Below are positions 44,719-54,887 of a DNA stretch of 64,000 nucleotides, piece after piece. The translations under genes were made by a program, and so were the position numbers. Below the pieces are notes generated by a model. That model did not search any database, was not told the origin of the DNA, and saw nothing but the letters and a program-made list of their open reading frames with translations. The stretch covers positions 4,154,001-4,218,000 of the forward strand of contig OZ245788.1 in the NCBI GenBank assembly GCA_965228065.1, given 5' to 3'. The stretch's first letter is position 1, and every line of letters begins with the position of its first letter. Source of the stretch: Sphingobium_A sp965228065 (lineage in GTDB: Bacteria; Pseudomonadota; Alphaproteobacteria; Sphingomonadales; Sphingomonadaceae).

Positions 44719-46212
44719 TCAATTCTCCGCCGCGATCATCTCCAGCGCGGCGTCCATCGTGGCGGTCGCGCCCACGCCCTGCGGCATGTCGTTGGCGAAG
44801 ATCGAGAATGTCAGGGTGCGGCCGCTTTTCGCGATCATGTAACCGGACAGCGCGGAGGCCGCGTTGAGCGTTCCCGTCTTCGCGAACAATTTCCCTTCGA
44901 GCAGCGTGCCCTTGAACCGCTTCGATACCGTGCCGTCGACGCCGGCGATCGGCAACGTCGTGCGGAACGCGTCGCCCCAGGGTTGGGCCGCGATCCAGCG
45001 CAGGAAGGTGACCATGCCGCGCGGCGCGACCCGGTTATAGGTCGACATCCCTGATCCGTCCGAGAAGTCGTAGGCAGTGCGGGGAACGCCGGCCCTGGTC
45101 AGCATTTCGCTCACCACCGCCAGCCCGTCGGCGATCGAGCCGGAGCCGTTGACGTGCCCGACGCGGCGCAGGATCAGGTCGGCATGAAGGTTCTGGCTGA
45201 CCTTGTTGGTGTGCGTCAGATCCTCGATCAGCGGGGCTGGTGTCAGCGTCGCGAGCGCCTCCGTACGCGGTGCGCGAGCGGCCAGGGCGCCCTTGCGGAT
45301 CGCAGGATCGTCGGCGGCGGTCAGCGGGCGATGGCGGACATCGACCTTGCCGGTGACGCGCACGCCGCGCGCCTGCAGCATCTGCTTCAATCGCCACGCC
45401 GCATAATAAGCGGGATCGTCGACGCTCATCCGCAGAAGCTCGGGCTCCGCATCCTTCGCAATCGTGCCGGTCAGGCGGAGCGCATTTCCGTTGGGCGCCC
45501 GGTCGAAATCGAGGTCGGTCTTGCCCGTCGCCACCGTCACGGCGCGATTGTCGATGGTGTAATAGGGCGCGACCTCCAGCTTCGGTGCCTCGCCGATAGC
45601 GGCGGGCCTGACCAGCATCGGCAGTTCGTTATCGTCGATCGTGAGCGCGGAAATCGCGGTCCCCGAACGCGACTGGATGTTGTTCCAGGCCATGCCGGGG
45701 CCCCAGCGCTGATCGGGGTAGAGACTGTCGTCGCCGATCACGTCGCGGACCTTGCGCGTCTTCGCCGCGACCGCGTCAGCCAGGGTCGACAGGCAATCGA
45801 TCGCGCAATCGGCGGCCGAGGACAGCCGCGCGTCGCCGCGTCCTTCGATCACGATGTCGGAGGTGCCGCGACCGGCCGGCTCGATGCGAACCGCCGCGCC
45901 GCTCGCCGCATCGGGCTGGTCGAGCGCACTCAATGTCATGAAGGCGGCGGCCGTGCTGTACATCTTGGTGTTGGACGCGGGGATGAAGCGGGCTTCGGGC
46001 GCGATCGCGATCAGTTCGCGGCCGCTTTCGTCCGCGACGACGAGGCCGAAACGTGTGCCGGGGCCGATTTCAGCCAGCCGTGCCTCGACGCGCTGTTGAA
46101 GGGGCTGTGCGGACGAAGCGGCGGTTTGGGCCTGCTGCGCCCAGGACGGCATTGCGGTGCTCAGGGCCAAGGCAAGAATTGCGGCGCGGTGCGCGGTCTT
46201 AGTCATATTCAT
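44719..46212 (-). CDS. dacB: D-alanyl-D-alanine carboxypeptidase/endopeptidase PBP4 (peptidase S13)
   Basis: 497 residues with a signal peptide (LALSTAMPSWA) and the class C PBP motifs SNTK (Ser ~80), SQN in VSQNLHAD and KTG in FAKTGTLN, separated by the large S13 insertion. Trims and cleaves cross-links in the periplasmic peptidoglycan. ATG at 46212 or 46206. Divergent from the S9 peptidase. Confidence 0.92.
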   Translation of the reverse strand: MNMTKTAHRAAILALALSTAMPSWAQQAQTAASSAQPLQQRVEARLAEIGPGTRFGLVVADESGRELIAIAPEARFIPASNTKMYSTAAAFMTLSALDQPDAASGAAVRIEPAGRGTSDIVIEGRGDARLSSAADCAIDCLSTLADAVAAKTRKVRDVIGDDSLYPDQRWGPGMAWNNIQSRSGTAISALTIDDNELPMLVRPAAIGEAPKLEVAPYYTIDNRAVTVATGKTDLDFDRAPNGNALRLTGTIAKDAEPELLRMSVDDPAYYAAWRLKQMLQARGVRVTGKVDVRHRPLTAADDPAIRKGALAARAPRTEALATLTPAPLIEDLTHTNKVSQNLHADLILRRVGHVNGSGSIADGLAVVSEMLTRAGVPRTAYDFSDGSGMSTYNRVAPRGMVTFLRWIAAQPWGDAFRTTLPIAGVDGTVSKRFKGTLLEGKLFAKTGTLNAASALSGYMIAKSGRTLTFSIFANDMPQGVGATATMDAALEMIAAEN

Positions 46213-46350
46213 GGCGCGCGAGCCTAAAGCCTAGATCGCGGCGATACCATCGGGTGCATGCCATACAGAGCTTTGCCCGCTCCATAACCTTCCTGCATGT
46301 CGGCGCGCTCGACGCTTGCCCGTTACAGGTCCGGCCTCCAGACTGTCCGG

Positions 46351-48456
46351 ATGGTAAAGAAAACGGGATTTTGGCTGGGCGTATGTGCGGCCGGGGTGGC
46401 GTTGGCCCTGCCGGTTGCGCCCGCCCTTGCAGGCGGACAGGCTCAGACCAGCGCACAGTCGGGCCAGCGGACAAGCGAACTGGCAAAGGCGCTGGCCATG
46501 CCTGTCGCGAGCGAACTGACCGGCGCGGAGAACGCGCCGCGCTTCGCCTGGGTCGAAAACGCAGCGGGCGTCCGCAATATCTGGATCGCCGATCGCGGCC
46601 AACCGGCACGGCGCATCACCGCCTATGCCGGCGACGATGGCCAGCAGCTCTACGACCTGACGTTCAGCCGAGACGGCCGCGCAATCGCGTTCGTTCGTGG
46701 TGGCGATGGCGAGTTCCCCGATGATCCGGCGCCCAATGCCGGCATTGCGGCGACGACGCCCCTGCAGCAGATCCTGCTTATTCCCGCGGATGGTGACGCG
46801 ACGATCGCGGTGGGAGAGGGCCATTCACCCGTCTTCGCGCCGGCCGGCGACCGACTGGCCTGGACGCGGCGCGGTGCAATCTGGGTCCGCGAAGCCGACG
46901 GCACGACGCGCAAGCTGGTCGAGCTGAAGGGTGAGGTTTCGCGGCTGCAATGGTCGCCGGACGGTAACCGGCTGTTGTTCGTCGAGGATCGGGGCAACCA
47001 TGGTTTTGCCGCGTTGCTCGATATCGCCGACGCCCGGTTGCGCTATCTCGATCCGGGGCTTGGCAACGCCGCCGAGCCGATCTTTTCCCCCGATGGGCGC
47101 GAGGTCGCCTTCATCCGCTATCTCGATCCGCCACCGGGTGCGGCGGGGGATGCGCCGGATGGCGGGCCCTATTGGTCGATCCGGGTGGCCGATGCCGCAA
47201 CCGGTGCCACGCGCCAGCTGTGGGAAGCACCGCGCGGACCGGGGTCTCGCTTCATGGGCACGCGCAGCCGGAACCTGTTCTGGAGCGCAGACGGGCAACT
47301 GATCTTCCCCTGGGAGCGGACGGGCTGGATCCATGCCTATGCGATCGATGCAGCCAAGGGCGGCGAGCCGCGTGCGCTGATGTCGGGTGCATTCGAGGTC
47401 GAGACCTTCCTGCTGGGCGCAGATGGCCGCTCGCTGATTTATGCGGCCAATGCCGGCGATATCGATCGCCGCCATATCTGGCGCAAGCCGCTCGGTACGG
47501 GCGCGGCGGTTGCACTCACGACGGGGCAGGGGATCGAATCCTATCCCACCTTTGCAGGCGATGCGCTCGCGGTGATCGCGACGGACGCGATACGTCCGGC
47601 CCATCCGGCGCTGCTGGGTGACAAGGGGAAACTCGCACCGCTCGGCACTGTCTCGGTCGCGCGCGGCTTCATCGCGCCCGAGCCGGTGTCGTTCCGCGCC
47701 GAAGACGGCGTCGAGGTGCGCGGCCAGCTCTTCCGCGGGCGCGGTACCGGCAAGCGGCCGGCGCTGATCTTCATCCATGGCGGGCCGCGGCGGCAGATGC
47801 TGCTCGGCTTCCACCCCTCGGGCTATTATTCCAACGCCTATATCATGAACCAGCATATGGTCGCGCAGGGCTATGACGTGCTGGCGGTCAATTATCGCAG
47901 CGGGACCGGTTACGGGCAGGCATTCCGTGACGCGCCAGGGATCGCGCGCGCCGGGGCTTCGGAATATCGCGACATATTGGCGGCCGGCCGCTGGCTGGCT
48001 GCGCGCGACGATGTCGACCCCAAGCGGATCGGCCTGTGGGGCGGAAGCTGGGGCGGCTATCTGACCGCGCTGGGGCTGGCGCGCGACAGCGATCTGTTCG
48101 CCGCCGGGGTGGATCTGCACGGCGTGCATTCGATGCTGCGCACATTGCCGACCAGCCTGTCGCCCGCGATGCAGGATACTGCGCGGCAATTGCAGTGGGA
48201 CTCTTCGCCGATGGGGGCGATCGACCGGTGGAAATCCCCCGTCCTGCTGATCCATGGCGACGACGATCGCAATGTCGATTTCTCGCAGTCGCTGCTGCTG
48301 GCGCGCGAACTCGCGGCGCGGCGTATTCCGTTTCGCGAGCTGGTTTTCCCCAACGAACGGCACAGCTTCATCCGTTACGATCACTGGCTGGAGGCGCTGA
48401 GCGCAACCGATGCGTTCCTGGGTGAGACGCTGATGAAGAAGGATAGCGCACGATGA
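46351..48456 (+). CDS. Secreted S9-family prolyl-oligopeptidase-like peptidase
   Basis: 701 residues. Signal MVKKTGFWLGVCAAG...APALA, beta-propeller (~60-420) and hydrolase domain with FIHGGPRRQMLLGFHP, Ser ~566 in GGSWGGY, Asp ~639 in HGDDDRNV and His ~671 in NERHS. Paralogue of the 27606 protein, about 150 residues shorter. ATG at 46351 is preferred because it starts the signal peptide; ATG at 46297 is upstream. It overlaps the amidohydrolase by ATGA. Confidence 0.88.
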   Translation: MVKKTGFWLGVCAAGVALALPVAPALAGGQAQTSAQSGQRTSELAKALAMPVASELTGAENAPRFAWVENAAGVRNIWIADRGQPARRITAYAGDDGQQLYDLTFSRDGRAIAFVRGGDGEFPDDPAPNAGIAATTPLQQILLIPADGDATIAVGEGHSPVFAPAGDRLAWTRRGAIWVREADGTTRKLVELKGEVSRLQWSPDGNRLLFVEDRGNHGFAALLDIADARLRYLDPGLGNAAEPIFSPDGREVAFIRYLDPPPGAAGDAPDGGPYWSIRVADAATGATRQLWEAPRGPGSRFMGTRSRNLFWSADGQLIFPWERTGWIHAYAIDAAKGGEPRALMSGAFEVETFLLGADGRSLIYAANAGDIDRRHIWRKPLGTGAAVALTTGQGIESYPTFAGDALAVIATDAIRPAHPALLGDKGKLAPLGTVSVARGFIAPEPVSFRAEDGVEVRGQLFRGRGTGKRPALIFIHGGPRRQMLLGFHPSGYYSNAYIMNQHMVAQGYDVLAVNYRSGTGYGQAFRDAPGIARAGASEYRDILAAGRWLAARDDVDPKRIGLWGGSWGGYLTALGLARDSDLFAAGVDLHGVHSMLRTLPTSLSPAMQDTARQLQWDSSPMGAIDRWKSPVLLIHGDDDRNVDFSQSLLLARELAARRIPFRELVFPNERHSFIRYDHWLEALSATDAFLGETLMKKDSAR

Positions 48457-50303
48457 TCTGGAAACGCAGCGCCCTGGCCATTCTGGTGGCCGCCACGACA
48501 ATGGGCGCAGCACCTGCGGAGCAGGGCGACCTGCTGATCCGCGGCGCACGCGTGTTCGACGGCACGGGGGCGCCCGCCAGCGTTGCCGACGTGCTGGTCC
48601 GTGACGGAAAGATCGTTTCGGTGGGCCCACGCGTATCGGCACCGCGTGGCGCGCGCGTGATCGATGCGCGTGGATTGACCTTGATCCCGGGCATGCACGA
48701 TCTCCACACCCATTTGCGGTCGCCCGCCTTTTCGGCGCCCGACGATCTCGGCAAGGCCTATGCCGGCTATCTGCTGAGCGGCGTGACCACCGCCAACGAC
48801 TTTTCGGTGTCGGGCGAGATGCTGGCCCCGATCCGCGAAATGACCGGACCGGGCAAGATTGCGGCGCCCAATCTGGAATTGGCGATCCGGCTGGGCGTGC
48901 CCGGCGGGCACGGTACCGAATATGGCTGGGGCAATTTCTTCACGATGAAGGCGGCAACGCCGCGCGCCGCGCATGTCGCGATGGCGAAGGCGCTGCCCTA
49001 TCGTCCCGACGTGATCAAGGTGTTCGCCGATGGCTGGCGCTATGGCCGCTCGTCGGACCTCAACAGCATGGACCAGGCGACTTTGGCGGCGATCGTCAAG
49101 GATGCGCATGGGGCGGGCATTCCCGTCATCACCCATACGGTGACGTTGGAAGGGGCCCGGATCGCTGCCGCAGCCGGGGTCGATGCGGTTGGTCACGGGG
49201 TCGGCGATGCACTGGTGGACGATGCGCTGATTGCGACGATGAAGGCCAATGGAACCGCCTATGTGCCGACTTTGGTGGTGTATGAGCCGCAGCAGGATCG
49301 CACATTCCAGCCGGGCGAATGGAAGATCATGCGTATGGCCGAGCGCAAGCGCGAGGAGACGCGGATGGCCGCGCCGATCGAGGCGATCCCGGAACTGGAA
49401 GCGAAACGCTGGACGATCATGCAGGAGAATGTCCGCCGGCTGAAGGCCGCGGGCATTCGCGTCGGCATCGGTACCGATGCCGGGATCGGCGGCGTCTATC
49501 ACGGCACGTCCGCACTGCGCGAGATATACTGGCTGACGAAGCTGGGCTTCACGCCTGCGGAGGCGCTGGCGGCCGGAAGCAGCGTCAGTGCCGGCATCTT
49601 GCGCGATGGCGACGTGCATGGCCGGATCGCTCCCGGCCAGCGTGCGGATCTGGTGCTGACGGGTGGAAGGCCCGACGAGCGGATCGACGATATCTACGAT
49701 ATTCGCCGCGTCTTCGTGGCCGGCCGCGAAACGGCACTGCCGGCGCTGCGCACCGCGATCGATGGCGATACGCCGACATCATTGCCGGTCACGAAGATGG
49801 CTGGCCCCATCGAAACCGGTCGTGGCCCCGCGGGCCGCACCGATCTCGACACTTTGCCGGTGGAAAGCACCGAGCCGGGCATCGATCACAGCCATCTCGA
49901 TTATGTCCGCCCCCATGAGGGGGAGCCGGGCAAGCCGATCTTCATGATCGCGCAGATGGGCGCGGCGCCGCGTCCGTTCGCGCAACTCATCCTGCCACTG
50001 ACCAAGGGCGCGGTGCAGCTTGCCGACGCCCGCGGTTTCACCGGTATCGCCTTCGATGCACGCGGCGCGGGCAAATATCAGATGCTGTTCGACAGCTATG
50101 CCATTCAGCCCAATGGCTGGTTCAAGGCCGGCTTCGAAGCGGGGCGTGCGAGCCAGGAGATCCGCATTCCCTTCACCGCTTTCGCCAGCACGAACGCGGA
50201 TGCGACACTCGATCTGGCGAAATTGAGGGCATTGATCGTGCGGCTGGATGGTGAGCCGGGCGGCAAAGCCTGGCTCGAGATCGGGAATGTGCGCTTCTAT
50301 TGA
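48453..50303 (+). CDS. Secreted amidohydrolase with C-terminal CIA30-like domain
   Basis: 616 residues. Signal peptide (AILVAATTMGAAPA), then a metal-dependent amidohydrolase domain with HDLHTHLR (HxH), VITHTVTLEGARIAAAAGVDAVGHG (His ligands) and GIGTDAGIGG (Asp). After ~residue 440 a separate jelly-roll-like domain appears (GFTGIAFDARGAGKYQMLFDS), resembling CIA30 carbohydrate-binding-like modules. Coupled by ATGA to the S9 peptidase, suggesting sequential peptide breakdown. Confidence 0.82.
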   Translation: MIWKRSALAILVAATTMGAAPAEQGDLLIRGARVFDGTGAPASVADVLVRDGKIVSVGPRVSAPRGARVIDARGLTLIPGMHDLHTHLRSPAFSAPDDLGKAYAGYLLSGVTTANDFSVSGEMLAPIREMTGPGKIAAPNLELAIRLGVPGGHGTEYGWGNFFTMKAATPRAAHVAMAKALPYRPDVIKVFADGWRYGRSSDLNSMDQATLAAIVKDAHGAGIPVITHTVTLEGARIAAAAGVDAVGHGVGDALVDDALIATMKANGTAYVPTLVVYEPQQDRTFQPGEWKIMRMAERKREETRMAAPIEAIPELEAKRWTIMQENVRRLKAAGIRVGIGTDAGIGGVYHGTSALREIYWLTKLGFTPAEALAAGSSVSAGILRDGDVHGRIAPGQRADLVLTGGRPDERIDDIYDIRRVFVAGRETALPALRTAIDGDTPTSLPVTKMAGPIETGRGPAGRTDLDTLPVESTEPGIDHSHLDYVRPHEGEPGKPIFMIAQMGAAPRPFAQLILPLTKGAVQLADARGFTGIAFDARGAGKYQMLFDSYAIQPNGWFKAGFEAGRASQEIRIPFTAFASTNADATLDLAKLRALIVRLDGEPGGKAWLEIGNVRFY

Positions 50304-50334
50304 CGGCAGTCGATAGTAGCGGGTGTCGTGTCGA

Positions 50335-53235
50335 TCATTCGCTGATCAGCGTGCGGATCCGTTCGGCCAGGTTGTCCATTGCGAACGGCTTGGTCATGAC
50401 GTGCATTCCCGGATCGAGATGACCGTTGCCGACAACGGCATTCTCGGCATAGCCGGTGATGAAGAGCACTTTCAGATCGGGCCGCTTGATACGTGCCGCA
50501 TCGGCGAGTTGGCGGCCGTTCATACCTTTTGGCAAACCGACATCGGTGATCAGCAGGTCGATAGGCACTTGTGAGTCCAGGATAGCCAGCCCTTCGGGGC
50601 CGTTGCTGGCCTCGATCGCATTGTAGCCCAGTTCGCCGAGTACGTCGGTTACCAGCATGCGTACGGCGGGCTCATCGTCTACGACCATCACGGTTTCGCC
50701 GCTTGTCACGGCCTGTCCGGGGATCACTGATTCCGGGACTTCTTCACCTTCCTCGCGGCCATGTGCGCGTGGCAGGTACAGGCACATCGTCGTGCCCTGT
50801 CCTATCTCCGAATAGATGCGCACCTGCCCTCCGGATTGGCGGACGAAACCATAGATCATGGACAGGCCCAAGCCGGTGCCTTCGCCGAGCGGCTTCGTGG
50901 TGAAGAAGGGATCGAAGGCGCGTTCTATCGTCTCCGGACTCATTCCCGATCCGGTGTCGGTCACACATAGCGAGACATATTGGCCGGGCGGAAGTTCGCG
51001 CTCGGACGCCGATCGCGCGTCGAGCCACTTATTCGCCGTCTCGATCGTGATGCGCCCGCCTTCGGGCATGGCGTCGCGGGCATTGATGCACAGATTGAGC
51101 AACGCGTTTTCGAGCTGGTTGGGATCGACCAATGTCGTCCACAGGCCACCGGCGCCGACGATCTCGATTTCGACTGCCGGGCCGACCGAACGCCGCAACA
51201 GATCGTCCATGCCGCCGATCAAGCGATTGATATCGGTGGTCTTCGGATCGAGCGTCTGACGCCTGGAAAATGCGAGCAGCCGATGGGTCAGGGCGGCAGC
51301 GCGCTTCGATGCCTGCTGTGCTGCATCGAGATATTTTTCGATCTCGTTCGACCGTCCCTGCTTCAGGCGGATCTGCATCAGTTCCAGGCCACCGCTGATG
51401 GCGGTCAACAGATTGTTGAAATCATGCGCCAGACCACCAGTCAATTGGCCGACCGCTTCCATCTTCTGGGCTTGTCGCAATTGTTCCTGTGCGGATGCCA
51501 GCTGCTGTTCGGCTTCCTTCTCTGCCGTGATGTGCCGGCCGCTGGCGTAGATGCGGTCGCCCTCGGGCGAGGCCACCCATGAAATCCAGCGATAGCTTCC
51601 ATCCTTGTGCCGGACGCGGTTCTCATATTGCCTGAGCGCGCCGGTACGTGCGCGCAGATGCGCGGCGCGACTTCCCTCCTGATCGTCGGGATGGCTGAAG
51701 GTGACGTGATCCTGACCGACCATCTCGCTCTGCTCCCAGCCGAGGATCTTCGACCAGGCCGGATTGATCGCGAGGAAGCGCCCGTCGGTGGCGACCACGG
51801 CAAGCAGATCCTGAGAATTGCGCCATGTCCGGTCACGTTCCCGCGTCCGTTCTTCGACCTGCTGTTCCAGTGATTCAGCCAGGCTTTCAAGCGAAAGCTC
51901 GGCGTTGCGGCGTTCGATGGCGGACTGGGTCCGGTCCGCCACGTCGCGTACGAAGGCCAGATCGTCGTCGGGCCATGCCCGGACCGCTGCATGGTTCAGG
52001 TAGAGAAGTGCGACGAAATCGGCCTTGTCGACGATCGGCATGTTGAGGACGGCCCGGGCGTGGATTGCCTCCAGCGCGGAGGGATTGTCTTGCGTGCGAG
52101 GGTCCAGCCGGGCATCTGCAATCGCCACGAGTTCGCCGCGTTTCAGATTCTCGATGTAGGACCCGTAGTCGCGAAATTGCAGCACGCCGGCCAGGCTTTC
52201 GGTGCCCGGCGCGTTCCAGTCGCGTTCGATCGTGATCGTTTCGCGCACCGGATCGATGATGCCATAGCCGGCGCGGCTGACGCCAAGGGTCGTGCCGAGA
52301 ATCTCCGCGGCCAGAAACGACATATCAGCCGGATCTGTCATTTGCCGTAACCTGTCGCCGAGCGAGAGTAGCGCAGCTTGGCGGATTTCGACGCGACGCC
52401 GTTCGGTGATCTCGTGCGAGACACCGACGAGGCGGGCAGCCGTGCCGGCTCCGTCGCTTTCGACCCGTCCATTCATCTGTACCCAGTGCAACGAGCCGTC
52501 CGGCCAGACACAGCGATACTCGACGCTATAATCTTCGCGCGTTTTCAGCGAATGCCGGACTGCGTCCTCAATTCGTGCGCGATCCTCGCCATGCACGCTG
52601 GCAAGCAGATCGGCATAGCCGAAGGAATCTGATGGCGATCGGCCATAGTGAGCCTTGCAGGCGTCGTCCGCGTGCAAGGCGCGCGTCGACAGGTCGAGGG
52701 TCCATGCACCCAGTCCGCCCGCGGCAAGCGCGAGCGCCAGACCTTCACGACCCTCGCGAATATCCTCAAGCCGGGCTCGCGCTTCATATTGGCGCAGGCG
52801 GGAGCGTCGCGCCGAGCGGGCGATGCTGAGCAACGTCGTCGGGTGGAACGGGCGCTCGAGAAAGGTGACGTTGCCGAGCGTTTCCAGCAGCCGCACTGCG
52901 CCCGGATTTCGTTCGAGACCGCCACCGCGCTCGGTCAGGACGATAAACGGGAAGTCCGACCACTCGGCCTGTTCGGACAGGAAGTTCGCGAGATCGCGCA
53001 GATCGGCGCCGCGCATCGCCTCTTCGGTGATGATGGCAAAACCCGCACCCCGGCGAAGCGACGATACGAGCCCCGGCAGGTCGGCTGCCGCTTCGGCTTC
53101 CATGCCGCCATCTCGCAGCATGGATTGCGCGATGGCGGCATCGCGGCCGCGCGGTGCGAGAATGATGGCGCCCTCGGCGCTTGTGCGGTTCAAAGGATCA
53201 TCAGATCGTGTTCGCGTCCAACAGGCCCTGACCAT
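50335..53235 (-). CDS. Hybrid sensor histidine kinase (pseudo-receiver, PAS, GAF, PAS, kinase, receiver) partnered with KaiC-like ATPase
   Basis: Up to 966 residues, soluble. Order: pseudo-receiver (~20-145), PAS (~165-275), GAF (~285-440), coiled coil, PAS (~475-580), HisKA with H-box GLAHDFNN (His ~604), HATPase (DTGSGM; GEGTGLGLSM) and a C-terminal receiver (Asp ~898 in LLITDVGLP). No transmembrane helix, so it senses a cytoplasmic cue, possibly with cofactors on PAS/GAF. It starts within the KaiC gene (35-base overlap); TTG at 53193, just after the KaiC stop, may be the real start. Confidence 0.87.
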   Translation of the reverse strand: MVRACWTRTRSDDPLNRTSAEGAIILAPRGRDAAIAQSMLRDGGMEAEAAADLPGLVSSLRRGAGFAIITEEAMRGADLRDLANFLSEQAEWSDFPFIVLTERGGGLERNPGAVRLLETLGNVTFLERPFHPTTLLSIARSARRSRLRQYEARARLEDIREGREGLALALAAGGLGAWTLDLSTRALHADDACKAHYGRSPSDSFGYADLLASVHGEDRARIEDAVRHSLKTREDYSVEYRCVWPDGSLHWVQMNGRVESDGAGTAARLVGVSHEITERRRVEIRQAALLSLGDRLRQMTDPADMSFLAAEILGTTLGVSRAGYGIIDPVRETITIERDWNAPGTESLAGVLQFRDYGSYIENLKRGELVAIADARLDPRTQDNPSALEAIHARAVLNMPIVDKADFVALLYLNHAAVRAWPDDDLAFVRDVADRTQSAIERRNAELSLESLAESLEQQVEERTRERDRTWRNSQDLLAVVATDGRFLAINPAWSKILGWEQSEMVGQDHVTFSHPDDQEGSRAAHLRARTGALRQYENRVRHKDGSYRWISWVASPEGDRIYASGRHITAEKEAEQQLASAQEQLRQAQKMEAVGQLTGGLAHDFNNLLTAISGGLELMQIRLKQGRSNEIEKYLDAAQQASKRAAALTHRLLAFSRRQTLDPKTTDINRLIGGMDDLLRRSVGPAVEIEIVGAGGLWTTLVDPNQLENALLNLCINARDAMPEGGRITIETANKWLDARSASERELPPGQYVSLCVTDTGSGMSPETIERAFDPFFTTKPLGEGTGLGLSMIYGFVRQSGGQVRIYSEIGQGTTMCLYLPRAHGREEGEEVPESVIPGQAVTSGETVMVVDDEPAVRMLVTDVLGELGYNAIEASNGPEGLAILDSQVPIDLLITDVGLPKGMNGRQLADAARIKRPDLKVLFITGYAENAVVGNGHLDPGMHVMTKPFAMDNLAERIRTLISE

Positions 53236-54679
53236 CGCCGATCAAGGTTGGTACGCCGCGCAACACGCCCTGGAACTGGGTCAACGGTTCGCCCAGCACG
53301 ATCCCGTTCCTTCCGATCATGAACTCGCGGATCGTGTCCTCATGCGACCCGGTCCGCTTTTTGACGACAGAGACTGCGCGGCGAACGCGACCAAGCGCCT
53401 CGAAATAGCGTAGCAGGATCACCGTGTCGGCCAGATAGGTCACATCCACCGGGGACTTCATATCGCCGACCAGGCCGTGCTGCGCCACGGTCAGGAACGT
53501 CATAACCCCCTGGCGATTCAGATATTGCAGCAATTCGTGCATGTGCAGGATCAGTGCATGCTCCTCCGGCATGGCGGCCTGATACCCATTGAGGCTGTCG
53601 ATCACGACTGTGCGCGCGTCATGACCTTCCACACAGGTGCGGACGCGCTCGGAAAACTCGCCGGGCGTGAGTTCGGCGGCATCGATCTGCTCGATGAGCA
53701 ATTTTCCGTCATCGACCATGGCCTGCAAATCGATACCGAGACCTTTGGCGCGTTCGAACAACAGGCCAAGTTCCTCGTCGAAGACGAACATCGCTGCGTT
53801 TTCGCCGCGCCGGACCGCCGACTGGACGAAACTGAGCGTCAGCAGGGATTTTCCGGTTCCCGCCGGTCCCAGCACCAGGGTGCTCGCGCCACGTTCGAAC
53901 CCGCCGCCGATCAGCGTGTTCAACTCGGAATTGTCGATGGGAACGGCTTCGCGCGTAAAGCCCGACCGATGTTCCGCCGACACGAGCCTCGGGAATACGC
54001 GAACGCCACCCGTATCGATGACGAAGTCGTGATATCCGCCACGATATCGCCGTCCGCGATATTTCAGCACGCGCATACGACGTCGTTCGGCGCCGTAGGT
54101 CGGCGACAGTTCCTCCAGCCGGATCACGGCGTGTGCGACGCTATGGACGGTCTTGTCCATGACGTCTGCGGTCAGATCGTCGAGCATCAATACGGTGGCC
54201 TGGTGTCGCGAGAAATAATGCTTCAGCGCCAGAATCTGGCGACGATAGCGCAACGAACTCTGGGCAAGCAGCCTGATCTCGGAGAGGCTGTCGAGCACGA
54301 TGCGTGACGGCTTGATCCGCTCGAAGCTTTCGAAGATCCTTTTGGTGGTTTCGCCGAGTTCAAGATCGGACGAATAGAGCAGGCTCTGCTGCTGTTCCTC
54401 GTCGAGCAGGCTCTCCGGCGGTACGAGTTCGAAAACCTCGAATCCCTTCTGGAAGGTCCAGCCATGGGATGCGGCGCCGTCGCGCAATTCGTCCTCGGTC
54501 TCGGACAGGGTGATATAGAGAACCGACTCTCCAGCTGCGGCGCCCGCCATCAGGAACTGGGTCGCTATCGTGGTCTTTCCCGTCCCGGGACTGCCCTCCA
54601 GCAGAAACAGTCGCCCCTTCTGGAAACCGCCGCTCAGAATATCGTCCAGTCCGGCCACGCCCGTTATGTTGTTCGGCAT
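53201..54679 (-). CDS. KaiC-family double RecA-domain ATPase
   Basis: 492 residues with two RecA-like halves: Walker A GSPGTGKTT (~29-37) and GPAGTGKS (~270-277). It resembles cyanobacterial KaiC, which autophosphorylates and drives a clock, but no KaiA or KaiB is present. In proteobacteria such proteins pair with histidine kinases in stress or light responses. GGAGG lies six bases before ATG 54679. Operon with the hybrid kinase downstream. Confidence 0.9.
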   Translation of the reverse strand: MPNNITGVAGLDDILSGGFQKGRLFLLEGSPGTGKTTIATQFLMAGAAAGESVLYITLSETEDELRDGAASHGWTFQKGFEVFELVPPESLLDEEQQQSLLYSSDLELGETTKRIFESFERIKPSRIVLDSLSEIRLLAQSSLRYRRQILALKHYFSRHQATVLMLDDLTADVMDKTVHSVAHAVIRLEELSPTYGAERRRMRVLKYRGRRYRGGYHDFVIDTGGVRVFPRLVSAEHRSGFTREAVPIDNSELNTLIGGGFERGASTLVLGPAGTGKSLLTLSFVQSAVRRGENAAMFVFDEELGLLFERAKGLGIDLQAMVDDGKLLIEQIDAAELTPGEFSERVRTCVEGHDARTVVIDSLNGYQAAMPEEHALILHMHELLQYLNRQGVMTFLTVAQHGLVGDMKSPVDVTYLADTVILLRYFEALGRVRRAVSVVKKRTGSHEDTIREFMIGRNGIVLGEPLTQFQGVLRGVPTLIGDGQGLLDANTI

Positions 54680-54887
54680 CGTTCCTCCGTGATCGACCTT
54701 TCGTCACTCTAGTTGAACGATTACAGGAGCGTATTGATCCAGGTCAGCGGGCAATCAATTGTCCTGCGCCGCGTGTCGTCACCCGGTGGACCGTATCGCG
54801 AAGCCCGTGCTAGCGTCCGGTAACGCCATATTCCGCCATGGGCAGTCGCCGATCGGCCGGACGGATTTTTTTCGGACGAGGCCTGCG

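Noticed and set aside
15874..54679. NYN (LabA-like) protein and KaiC homologue as one circadian system
   Set aside because: They are 37 kb apart, NYN proteins are widespread, and KaiA/KaiB are missing.
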